Source: an uncultured Bacteroidales bacterium
Lineage (GTDB): Bacteria > Bacteroidota > Bacteroidia > Bacteroidales > Paludibacteraceae
DNA length: 64,000 bases
Assembly: GCA_900542355.1 (NCBI GenBank)
Contig: UQNE01000007.1
Coordinates: 1-64,000 of the forward strand
Direction: 5' to 3'
Shown here: in pieces, positions 7,492 through 15,900 of the stretch
Position numbering within the stretch: the first letter of the stretch is position 1
Layout: every line of letters starts with the position of its first letter
Program-made: the position numbers and the translations under genes
Notes under the pieces: model-generated
What the model was told of the DNA's origin: nothing
The model's input: the letters and a program-made list of their open reading frames with translations, nothing else
The model's database searches: none

Positions 7492-8307
7492 TTAATAACT
7501 TTCTTCCACGGAGGGGAAGGAGGCGTCTTTGACGGCGGAGATATAGTTGTCCACTGCGCTTTTGACCTCATTGCCCAACTCGGCAAATCGGCGCAGGAAC
7601 TTAGGTTGGAACCCTTGGTTGAGCCCGAGCATATCGTGCAACACCAATACTTGTCCGTCGGTCTGATTGCCTGCGCCAATACCAATAACAGGGCAGGACA
7701 CCTGCTTAGTAACCTCGGCAGCCAACGCAGCGGGAATCTTCTCAAGGACGATAGCGCAACAGCCGGCTTGATCGAGCAGACGAGCATCGTTTAGGAGTTT
7801 CTCAGCCTCGGCTTCCCCTTTGGCACGCAAGCCATAACCGCCAAACTGATTGACCGACTGCGGGGTAAGGCCGAGATGCCCCACTACGGGTACACCCGAA
7901 CGAATGATATGGCTGATTGTAGGGAGAATCTCTGAACCACCCTCCAGTTTGACGGCATCTGCCCCACTCTCTTTCATCATACGAATGGCATTGCGGACAC
8001 CCTCTTCCTCACTCACTTGGTAACTGCCAAAAGGCATATCTATCACCACCATGGCATGTTTCGCGCCACGCACCACACCACGCGTAAGGAAAATCATCTC
8101 ATCGACGGTGATAGGCAGGGTGTATTGGTTACCGCAGACCACATTGCTGGCACTGTCGCCTACCAAAATCATATCTATCCCCGCCTCATCGATAAGAGAG
8201 GTAAGCGTAAAATCATAACTTGTGAGCATAGCGATTTTCTCGCCTGCTGCTTTCATCTGACGCAGCCGCGTTGTAGTAACGCGCGAAGATTGAGTATGTA
8301 CTGACAT
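7492..8307 (-). CDS. panB: 3-methyl-2-oxobutanoate hydroxymethyltransferase
   Basis: Transfers a hydroxymethyl group from methylene-tetrahydrofolate to 2-oxoisovalerate, giving ketopantoate for pantothenate and CoenzymeA. The 271-residue TIM-barrel protein shows the usual blocks: LTSYDF, ILVGDSASNVVCG, MPFGSYQVS, AVKLEGG, VVGHLGLTPQS and IGIGAGNQTDGQVLVLHD. The frame extends nine codons upstream, but MSVHTQ at 8307 matches the usual family start. It stands alone, with no panC or panD beside it, and is divergent from the FecCD permease. Confidence 0.95.
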   Translation of the reverse strand: MSVHTQSSRVTTTRLRQMKAAGEKIAMLTSYDFTLTSLIDEAGIDMILVGDSASNVVCGNQYTLPITVDEMIFLTRGVVRGAKHAMVVIDMPFGSYQVSEEEGVRNAIRMMKESGADAVKLEGGSEILPTISHIIRSGVPVVGHLGLTPQSVNQFGGYGLRAKGEAEAEKLLNDARLLDQAGCCAIVLEKIPAALAAEVTKQVSCPVIGIGAGNQTDGQVLVLHDMLGLNQGFQPKFLRRFAELGNEVKSAVDNYISAVKDASFPSVEESY

Positions 8308-8452
8308 AATTATTTTCGGCACTCCAAAAAGCACCGATGATTAGAAACATTAATTTGACAAAACGCCGCACAAGACGGCATAAACACAAAGCACACGCCT
8401 ATTGCTCCAAGGGGCTGCGCATTGCACTTGCGAGCACAAAATTACTGCTTTT

Positions 8453-8484
8453 TTTGTGTATGTGCAAAAAAACATGTATTTTTG
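8453..8484 (+). promoter_or_regulatory. Promoter of the FecCD permease, nearly leaderless
   Basis: TTTG at 8453-8456, 20 bp, TATTTTTG at 8477-8484. The ATG chosen for the gene is at 8493, only eight bases past the -7 element, so the mRNA would have almost no leader. This position also rules out the 52-codon longer frame. Confidence 0.65.
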
Positions 8485-8492
8485 CAATCAAA

Positions 8493-9479
8493 ATGAGAAG
8501 AAACACCTATATATATATTGTGTTGTCTGCCCTGCTGTTGATTTTGTGGGTATTGGATTTGTGTTGCGGTTCGGTGTGGCTCAACCCTGTTGCGCACCTG
8601 CATGGATGGGCAGGAGGACTGAGTATTGAACAGCAGATTTTGTTTCATATCCGCTTGCCCAAGTCGCTGGCAGCCATTATGGCAGGGGCAGCCTTGTCGG
8701 TAGCGGGATTGACGATGCAGACCCTGTTTCGCAACCCGCTGGCTGGGCCCTATACCTTGGGTGTATCATCGGGTGCAAGTTTAGGAGTAGCGTTTGCGAC
8801 GATGTGTGCCTCGTTGGCCGGTTTTGGTGCAGCAGGCGGACTATCATCGGTGTTGTCTGCCATTGTGGGCAGCACGCTGATTTTGCTATTAGTGATGCTC
8901 GTAGCACGACGCGTGAAGAGCAATGTAAGCCTGCTCATTGTAGGTATGATGTTCGGGTCGATAGCGGGGGCGATAGTAAATGTATTGCAGAATTTTGCCA
9001 ACCCCGATGCGCTCAAACTATTTATTGTGTGGACTTTCGGCAGTTTGGGGAGTGTCGGTTGGGCAGAGATGGTGTGGCTGGCACCTGTGTGGATAATAGG
9101 GATGGGTCTGTGCGTAGCGATGATGAAACCTCTGAACGGCCTTTTGATGGGCGAGGACTATGCCCGCGGATTGGGAGTGGATATATCGCGTACACGCCTG
9201 CTGATAGTAGTTTCTACGGGGTTGCTTGCCGGCGGAATAACGGCTTTCTGCGGACCTATTGCTTTTATTGGTGTGGCAGTACCGCATATTGCAAGGGGTA
9301 TCTTGCATACCTCCAACCACCGACTGACCCTGCCTGCGTCGGCACTCATCGGAGCAGATATGCTGCTGCTATGCGACTTGATTTGCTCGCTTTTCACCTA
9401 CCCGCTCCCCATCTCGACAGTGAGCGCACTATTTGGCGCACCTATCATCATTCGGATTATCATCAAAGGAAACAAATAA
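8493..9479 (+). CDS. FecCD/BtuC-family ABC transporter permease
   Basis: 328 residues with about nine to ten membrane helices. Family blocks are present: IRLPKSLAAIMAGAALSVAG, FRNPLAGPYTLGVSSGASLG, FCGPIAFIGVAVPHIARG and SALIGADMLLLCD. Such proteins form the membrane dimer of importers for iron-siderophore, heme or cobalamin in the inner membrane. Neither a periplasmic binding protein nor the cognate ATPase is next to it. Downstream come a flavin-type oxidase and a GH43 enzyme. Substrate cannot be told from sequence. No cobalamin riboswitch is visible upstream. Confidence 0.92.
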   Translation: MRRNTYIYIVLSALLLILWVLDLCCGSVWLNPVAHLHGWAGGLSIEQQILFHIRLPKSLAAIMAGAALSVAGLTMQTLFRNPLAGPYTLGVSSGASLGVAFATMCASLAGFGAAGGLSSVLSAIVGSTLILLLVMLVARRVKSNVSLLIVGMMFGSIAGAIVNVLQNFANPDALKLFIVWTFGSLGSVGWAEMVWLAPVWIIGMGLCVAMMKPLNGLLMGEDYARGLGVDISRTRLLIVVSTGLLAGGITAFCGPIAFIGVAVPHIARGILHTSNHRLTLPASALIGADMLLLCDLICSLFTYPLPISTVSALFGAPIIIRIIIKGNK

Positions 9480-9538
9480 GACTATAGGTAAGGCAAACAG
9501 GCTCTACACGGCTACATATAACCCAAACAACAAACAAT

Positions 9539-9940
9539 ATGGAAGAAGTTTATGCATTTTTGAAGGCATGCGGCACCTATTATCTTGCCACTATGGACGG
9601 AGAACAACCACGCGTTCGCCCATTCGGTTCGTATGCTATTTACAACGGCAGATTGTATATCGAGACGGCTCATTATAAGCCTGTCAGCCATCAGATTGAC
9701 GCCCATCCGCAAGTGGAGATTTGCGCCTTTGACAACGAGAGCAAGTGGGTACGCATTGCCTGCCGATTGGTAGCCGATGAGTCGTATGAAGCCAAACATG
9801 CTTTCTTGGAGCAGATGCCGGAACTGAGGGATATGGGGTACGACGAGACAGGCGACAAGATGGCTATCTACTATATGGCGGATGCCGAGGCGACTTTCTC
9901 AAGTTACACCGAGGCACCACGCATTGTTACATTCGGATAA
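9539..9940 (+). CDS. Pyridoxamine 5'-phosphate oxidase family / FMN-binding split-barrel protein
   Basis: 133 residues with the split-barrel pattern ACGTYYLATMDGEQPRVRPF, then GRLYIETAHYKPVSHQI and WVRIACRLVAD. Small single-domain members bind FMN (some F420 or heme) and reduce or oxidise various compounds. The actual substrate here is unknown. The gene lies 59 nt after the FecCD permease and 9 nt before the GH43 gene, so all three may share a transcript. Confidence 0.85.
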   Translation: MEEVYAFLKACGTYYLATMDGEQPRVRPFGSYAIYNGRLYIETAHYKPVSHQIDAHPQVEICAFDNESKWVRIACRLVADESYEAKHAFLEQMPELRDMGYDETGDKMAIYYMADAEATFSSYTEAPRIVTFG

Positions 9941-9949
9941 CCGGACACT

Positions 9950-11461
9950 ATGAAACGCCTCTCTTTGCTTGCGATGGGAGTATGGCTGTGCCTAACGGGT
10001 GCAAGCGCCTACACCAATCCGATACTGCCCTACGACTACTCTGACCCCGATGTATGCCGTGTGGGAGATGACTACTACATGACCTCATCGTCATTCAACT
10101 GTATCCCCGGACTACAGATACTGCACTCTACCGACCTTGTGCATTGGACACTCACCGATGCGGCTCTGCCCGATTATGTACCGGGGACAGAAGACGAACC
10201 TACCCCACAATATGGCGGCGGGGTATGGGCACCGAGTATTCGCTACCACGAGGGGCGTTTCTATATCTACTACGGCGACCCCGACCGGGGTATCTACTGT
10301 GTGCGCTCGGAGGAGACCAAGTCGCTGCCATGCCGATGGGAGAAAGCCATAATGGTAAAGAAAGGCAAAGGGCTGATTGACCCTTGTCCGCTATGGAGCG
10401 AGGACGGACACTGCTACCTGGTACATGCTTTTGCGGGCAGCAGAGCGGGGTTTAAGTCTGCATTGGCAGTGTGCGAACTATCAGCAGACGGACTGACGAC
10501 CCTCACAGAGAGCCGAATTGTCTTCGACGGACATCCCGATAACCCGACTTGCGAAGGACCTAAGTTCTATTTCCGAAACGGTTACTACTACATCTTCTGC
10601 CCAGCAGGGGGAGTGTCCACGGGTTGGCAATTAGCCATGCGGAGCAAGAGCCCCTACGGACCGTACCAAGCCAAGCGCGTATTGGAGCAAGGCGGGAGCG
10701 ACATCAATGCTCCACACCAAGGGGCGTGGGTTACCTCGGAACCGAAAAAGACCGATATGGGCGAGGTCTGCGATTGGTTTTTTCATTTCCAAGATGTAGG
10801 TGTAGCGGGGCGTATTGTCCACTTGCAGCCTATGCGTTGGTCAGACGATTGGCCTATAATAGGGAATAACGGAGAACCTGTCATTCGGTGTGAGATGCGA
10901 GGCACAGCCGACAACGAGCCTACTGCGGGAGAGTCCGGTATCAGCCCGATATGGCGCGATGAGTTTGATGCTAACCGATTGGATATCAGTTGGCAATGGT
11001 CGGGCAACAGACGCTCGGAGTTTGCTTTTTGCAATGCCGCAGAATCACGCCTTCGGCTCTTTACCTACCCTGCCGACAGCGTGAATATAGCACAGAATTT
11101 GCTACTGCAAAAAATACCTGCGGGGCGTGCTTTTACGGCGACCGCCAAGGTGCGTTTTACACCGAATGTGAAGACTGCAAAGTATGAGCGGGCAGGACTG
11201 ATTGTAGCAGGACGCCGCTGTTTTACGCTTGACGCACCTGCCGACGGGCAATGGGTTTGGCTTCGTGTAGAGGTATCTAAGACACAAGAATGTAGGTTTT
11301 ACCTCTCTCGCGACGGCAAGACTTATGCCGACACGGGGGCAAGTTTCCAAGCAGTAGAGGGGCAATGGATAGGTGCGAAAGTCGGGCTATTCTGCACGCG
11401 TAAGCCTGTGAAAATCAACGACTCGGGTTATATGGATGTAGATTATTTTGAGATACATTAA
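9950..11461 (+). CDS. Secreted glycoside hydrolase family 43 enzyme
   Basis: 503 residues with a signal peptide (first 20 residues). The five-bladed propeller of GH43 shows its three acids in context: base Asp32 in YDYSDPD, pKa-modulating Asp144 in GLIDPCP, and acid Glu202 in PTCEGPK. A C-terminal beta-sandwich of about 170 residues (from WRDEFDANRL near 336) matches the domain common to xylosidase/arabinofuranosidase-type GH43 proteins. Likely substrates are xylan or arabinose-containing side chains. No SusC/SusD pair or other glycosidase is near, so it is outside a typical polysaccharide utilisation locus. Confidence 0.9.
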   Translation: MKRLSLLAMGVWLCLTGASAYTNPILPYDYSDPDVCRVGDDYYMTSSSFNCIPGLQILHSTDLVHWTLTDAALPDYVPGTEDEPTPQYGGGVWAPSIRYHEGRFYIYYGDPDRGIYCVRSEETKSLPCRWEKAIMVKKGKGLIDPCPLWSEDGHCYLVHAFAGSRAGFKSALAVCELSADGLTTLTESRIVFDGHPDNPTCEGPKFYFRNGYYYIFCPAGGVSTGWQLAMRSKSPYGPYQAKRVLEQGGSDINAPHQGAWVTSEPKKTDMGEVCDWFFHFQDVGVAGRIVHLQPMRWSDDWPIIGNNGEPVIRCEMRGTADNEPTAGESGISPIWRDEFDANRLDISWQWSGNRRSEFAFCNAAESRLRLFTYPADSVNIAQNLLLQKIPAGRAFTATAKVRFTPNVKTAKYERAGLIVAGRRCFTLDAPADGQWVWLRVEVSKTQECRFYLSRDGKTYADTGASFQAVEGQWIGAKVGLFCTRKPVKINDSGYMDVDYFEIH

Positions 11462-11489
11462 TTTCGCTCAGAGGAGCGCATTTTGCGAT

Positions 11490-12605
11490 ATGAAAAGTAT
11501 TCAGTCTGTTTATACCTCGGCAGTATTGCTCGGAGTTTTGAGTGCGACCTTACTCTTAGCAGGTTGCCAAACTACAAAGAAAATCACCACGGCTTCTATT
11601 GCCCCGGCAACGAGCAAGGAAGTAGCAGCCGACACCACAGCCCTGCCTCCGTTCCCCGCAGAGGCACTCTACTTGATTGGGCGTGAGTGGGAGTGTATTC
11701 ACGATTCGGCTTTTGCCAAGTATTTCACGCCTCGTGCGGAACAGATTCGCATGAGCGAACTGAGTATGGAGGACTACTTAGAGCAACGGTTGATTGAGTT
11801 GTATCCCGAACGAGCCTACCCGGGCTATGTTCGCAAGGTGGAAGAGATGGCAAAGATGCTCATCTATACCAATACGCAGACTGCTGCCATCAGCAACATG
11901 ATGGGCAACGAACTGCCTTCACCGGCACAACTCAATGCACGCTACAGCCACAACCAAGCAGCCGCTTTCTCGTCGGACAGCCTGACACAAGAGATTGCTT
12001 TCTTGGAACTGACAGGCGATGAACTGCTCCGCTACAATGAACTGAATCGATTGGCAGCAGAGGCACGATGGGTAGGCAGAGCCACCATGGATTCGCTTAC
12101 GCTCGGGACACTGGAGGAAGAGAACTTAGGCATTACTATTCTGCTTTGGCAAGGACCGCGAATGTTCTACCGTGTACTGCAAAGCAAGGAGCGTGCAACC
12201 CACCTGGCAGAGTATTTCTATCCCGGGGCCACCTCCGACGGAAAACTCGGTGATGCCTATCGGCATACGCTGGTAAATACACTACTACGCACCTATTGCG
12301 GACTGCCAATGACCTATCTGATTATGGATATTTACTGGGAAGAAATGCACCCGAATGCTCCGTGCGATAAGTATATGGACCTGCACAACAATGTAATTGG
12401 CAGGCGTACACACTATGCTGATTTTGTCTATTCGGAGCCGTCAGACACACCCTCATGGATGCAATGGGCAGAGCATATCCATACCTACATAGCCGACTCG
12501 ACCAATGCCACTTTCTGCGCTTGGGACAAGGAGACACCCTCGATGGTAGTCATCCCGCAAGCCAATGCAGTGGATAATAAGTCGTATATTATTTGGGGAA
12601 AATAG
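11490..12605 (+). CDS. Lipoprotein with a DxxRH...MDLHNN motif (DUF6973-like)
   Basis: 371 residues. The lipobox LLLAGC follows a short signal sequence, so the mature protein is anchored at Cys. The C-terminal third holds DAYRHT at about 255-260 and MDLHNNVIGRR at about 296-306, a pattern I associate with DUF6973-type domains whose conserved Asp, His and Asn suggest a metal or catalytic centre. That family match is from memory and moderate. The frame opens upstream at 11448, but MKSIQ at 11490 puts the signal peptide at the N-terminus. It follows the GH43 gene by 28 nt and converges on the giant repeat-protein gene. Confidence 0.7.
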   Translation: MKSIQSVYTSAVLLGVLSATLLLAGCQTTKKITTASIAPATSKEVAADTTALPPFPAEALYLIGREWECIHDSAFAKYFTPRAEQIRMSELSMEDYLEQRLIELYPERAYPGYVRKVEEMAKMLIYTNTQTAAISNMMGNELPSPAQLNARYSHNQAAAFSSDSLTQEIAFLELTGDELLRYNELNRLAAEARWVGRATMDSLTLGTLEEENLGITILLWQGPRMFYRVLQSKERATHLAEYFYPGATSDGKLGDAYRHTLVNTLLRTYCGLPMTYLIMDIYWEEMHPNAPCDKYMDLHNNVIGRRTHYADFVYSEPSDTPSWMQWAEHIHTYIADSTNATFCAWDKETPSMVVIPQANAVDNKSYIIWGK

Positions 12606-12870
12606 ACAATGGAACAAGGACAATGGACAATGGACCGCTTGCGCTAATGGACAATGGACGGGCGGTTTTGACATTTTGACAGGAAATGCTCAAATTAGAT
12701 ATCATTTTATCAAACGGCGTTTTTCTGTTAGGTCTCGACAAGGTCTCGACAAGAATTCGACTAAGTCGGTTCAAAGACCGTTTGACATTTTGATAGAAAA
12801 AGACCGCTTGCGCTAACGGAAGTTGGACGATAGACCGCTGCGCTGTTGGAAGTTAGATATTAGATGTTAG
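12604..12870. repeat. Composite intergenic repeat region
   Basis: Gene-free stretch of mixed short repeats. There are ACAATGGACCGCTTGCGCTAATGG units related to those at 124-330. AGGTCTCGACAAGGTCTCGA at 12730-12750 is related to 23720-23760. Two CATTTTGACA or CATTTTGATA words follow, then AGACCGCTTGCGCTAACGG. No gene is visible in 12606-12955. Confidence 0.7.
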
Positions 12871-12874
12871 ACAT

Positions 12875-12908
12875 AAAAAAGGCTGCTCGATGACGGGCAG
12901 CCTTTTTT
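12875..12908. terminator. Bidirectional terminator between convergent genes
   Basis: AAAAAAGGCTGC (12875-12886) pairs with GCAGCCTTTTTT (12897-12908) around a 10-nt loop. With an A-run before and a T-run after the stem it can act on both strands, serving the lipoprotein gene and the giant gene. Confidence 0.9.
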
Positions 12909-12955
12909 ATGTAGTGATGCTATTGCTATCAGTTGTACTATTATGCTATGTCGGT

Positions 12956-15900
12956 CTATGGAACGATGATGAGTTTGCCCGAGGCAATCTTCTGTTTCTC
13001 GCTGAGATAGAATACATAGAAATAGATATTGTTGGTATCGAGCGTTAGGGTGATACCCGAGCGCAGGCTTGAGACATTGAGCAATCGCTCACGCCCATCA
13101 GCCTCCGTAACCATCTCCACATCGTTGGGGTCAGCCACAGGCACTTTCTCCAGAGCAATACGGTGTCCGTACATATCGTAGAGTGCGAACGAGACATCCT
13201 TACGCAAGGTAGCCACAAATATCTGCGTAGAACCCGCAAGGCGTTTGACGAGGACATCATCGGCAGTAGGCGTGAGTGCATCGTTGAGCGACGACTGGGC
13301 AAACCAGATATAGTACTTGCGTGTTTCTCCTGATTGGGCGGTGCAAGAGATGATACAGGTGTCTCCTACTGATACATCTTTGACACTGACATCCGCCCAT
13401 TGCGACTGCGCCTCAGCCGTTACCTTCGGTGCAGTAAGTCCCTCCACAATATAGTAGGTGTAGAAAGTTTGCTCAGGGTCGAAAGCCGTAAACTCTTCGT
13501 GGTCGAAATAAATCATGCTGAGCAGGTTGTCGGTATCGGAGAGGATACCCTGGCGGATGATGTAGGTGCGCACGGTACCATCTTGCGCCGTAACGGAGAT
13601 GACAGCCGTACCATCGTCAGCCACCGAGAGTTCGGCTTGTGCCTGCTCATCGGAGAGCGTGTAAGTAATCTGCCGGTCGGTAGCAAAATCGGCGGTAGAA
13701 GCCCCTACGGGATAAGAGATGAGGTACTCGGTAGAGTCGCTACGGAAGCCCTCAATCAGGTTGCCTCGCACGAAGATAGCGGTAAGCGAAGCATCGTTGT
13801 TCTTGGCAAAGGCAAAGGTGAGCGTATAGGCACACTGGTCGATGCCATTGGCTGCGGTAACGAGGATGGTAACTATCTGTTCGCCGGTAGCGAGTGTATC
13901 GGGCGCAGATTGCTCCACTGTCTGCTCTGCCTCGGCTTTGACGGTAGTGATAGCAGGCAACGAGGTCTGACCATAAGGGATAGTAATCGTATAGTCGTAG
14001 TGCGACGACTCGAACGGAAGCGCCAATCCGTTGCTCAATTCGATGTTCTGCAAGTTGGCATTGCTCGACTTGACGCGCTCAAAGAGGAGCGTGTAGGTAG
14101 CCTCAGAGAGGTCCTCGGCAGTAACACGCACAAAGACGGTATCGCCATTGGTGGTGATTTCTACTTGCTGAGCATCCTCTTTCTTGATGACGGTAACCAG
14201 CGGCAGGTTGGTGGTCTCGATAGGCAGCGACACCTTGTAGGAGAAACGCTCCGAGTCGAATTCAGACAGGTTCTTACCACCGACGAGAATCATATCGAGG
14301 GTATGCTCCGACGAGAGTTGAAGCGGATAGTGGATGATGTAAGTGCGTGTCGAACCATTGGCTGCAACTACCTGAATCTCTGTCTTTTCGCTCAACGATT
14401 TATCGCTCATCGTTTCACGCGTTTGCGTTACGCTGACGGTCTGATAAGCATCGCCTTGCAACGGATAAACCGACGGAACCTGCGTAGTGGATGCCGGTAC
14501 GGTGTACCAATACTCTGTGGTAGCCGCCAAGAAAGCAGCCAGCGGTTTCTCATCAATATAAATCATTTGTAGGGTATCTACAGCGGATTGTAGGATGGAA
14601 TAAGCGACGGTGTAGTAGTTGCTTCGTCCGCTCTCGGAGGTGACCACCAGTTGTCGCACGAGGCTTTGGGCGGTATGCTGCAAGGTATCGATACGAACGG
14701 TCTGCCAATCGTCGGCATTGGCCCACGAGAGTTCGGGGAAAGTAGCGGTACCTACCGGGAGCGACAAGACATAGTAGAACCGTTGCGGCGCAAAGTCAGC
14801 CATTGGCAGTCCGTCGGCATAAATCATCTGCAAGGTATCAGCCGCCGATGGTGTGAAGGCAAATGCCACGGTGTAGGTAGCCTGTGTAGTACCGTCTTCT
14901 GCCAGTACATTGATTGTAACATAGTTGTCTTTGGTTTCGGCAGATACCTGCTGGCGGGTCTCGGCTTTCTGCGCCACGACCTCGGGGAGGGAATGTACGC
15001 CTACGGGCAGGGTAACGGGATAGTAGTACTGAGTAGGCGCAAAAGCAGGCAGCGAATCGCCGTCGAGATAGATCATTCCGAGGTCAGCATTTGCCGACAT
15101 GGGAATAACGAAATCGAGGGTGTATCGGTTGGTAGTAGCACCATCAGGGGCCGTGATATCCAGATAGACAGTCATACCCGAAACAGAAGTGGCTATATCC
15201 TGTCCGTCCACACGGAGCGATGCCGACACCTCTGGCAGGTAGGTAGTACCTGCGGGGAGGTTAATCTGATAGGTGTTTTGCATTGAGGAGAATGACAGAC
15301 GCGGATTGAGCGCATGCTCAAACTCGCTGAATGTCTGCCCATTGAGCAAGATATTTGCCAAAGTGGCATCGGTAGAGAGCGACTCGGTAAACACCTCGAC
15401 GGTGTAGTCTTGCGCCGTGGTGCCGTCTTGTGCTACCACATGGAGGACATAGCCCATATCGTTGGCAGCCGTAGCCAAGAGCGTAACGGTTTGGAAGTTA
15501 TCGTCCGCCGTCCACTCGATGTCGGGCTGACTGCTCTCGGTGCGCACGGAATAGAAGTGTCGCCCCGATTCAAAATGCGCTACCGGAACACCATCCACAA
15601 TGATCCCCGTGAGGTCTGCATTGTGGCTCGGTTCTGTTTGTACAAGAACCGTGTATTCACTGATTTGTCCGTTCTCTGCCGTTACCGTGATATAGGTGTT
15701 TCTTCCCAATCGTCCTGCTGTAAGTTCTACCGTCTGCGCCTTATCGCCCACGATATATTCGAGCGATGGCATCTGCGGTTCTGCCAATTTGACAGTAGGA
15801 GCAGGCAGGGTAACGGTATAAGTAAGTGTTGCAGGGTCGAAATCGTCTATCTCAGTGCCATTGAGCAGGATAGAAGCCAAGCGACTATCAGCAGATAGAA

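Noticed and set aside
8337..8492. Cobalamin or other riboswitch upstream of the FecCD permease
   Set aside because: The segment is too short for the cobalamin fold, no conserved boxes were seen, and the predicted mRNA is almost leaderless.
8804..9487. 227-codon frame overlapping the FecCD gene
   Set aside because: Same strand, other frame, low-complexity Cys/Arg-rich product. The FecCD frame is conserved.
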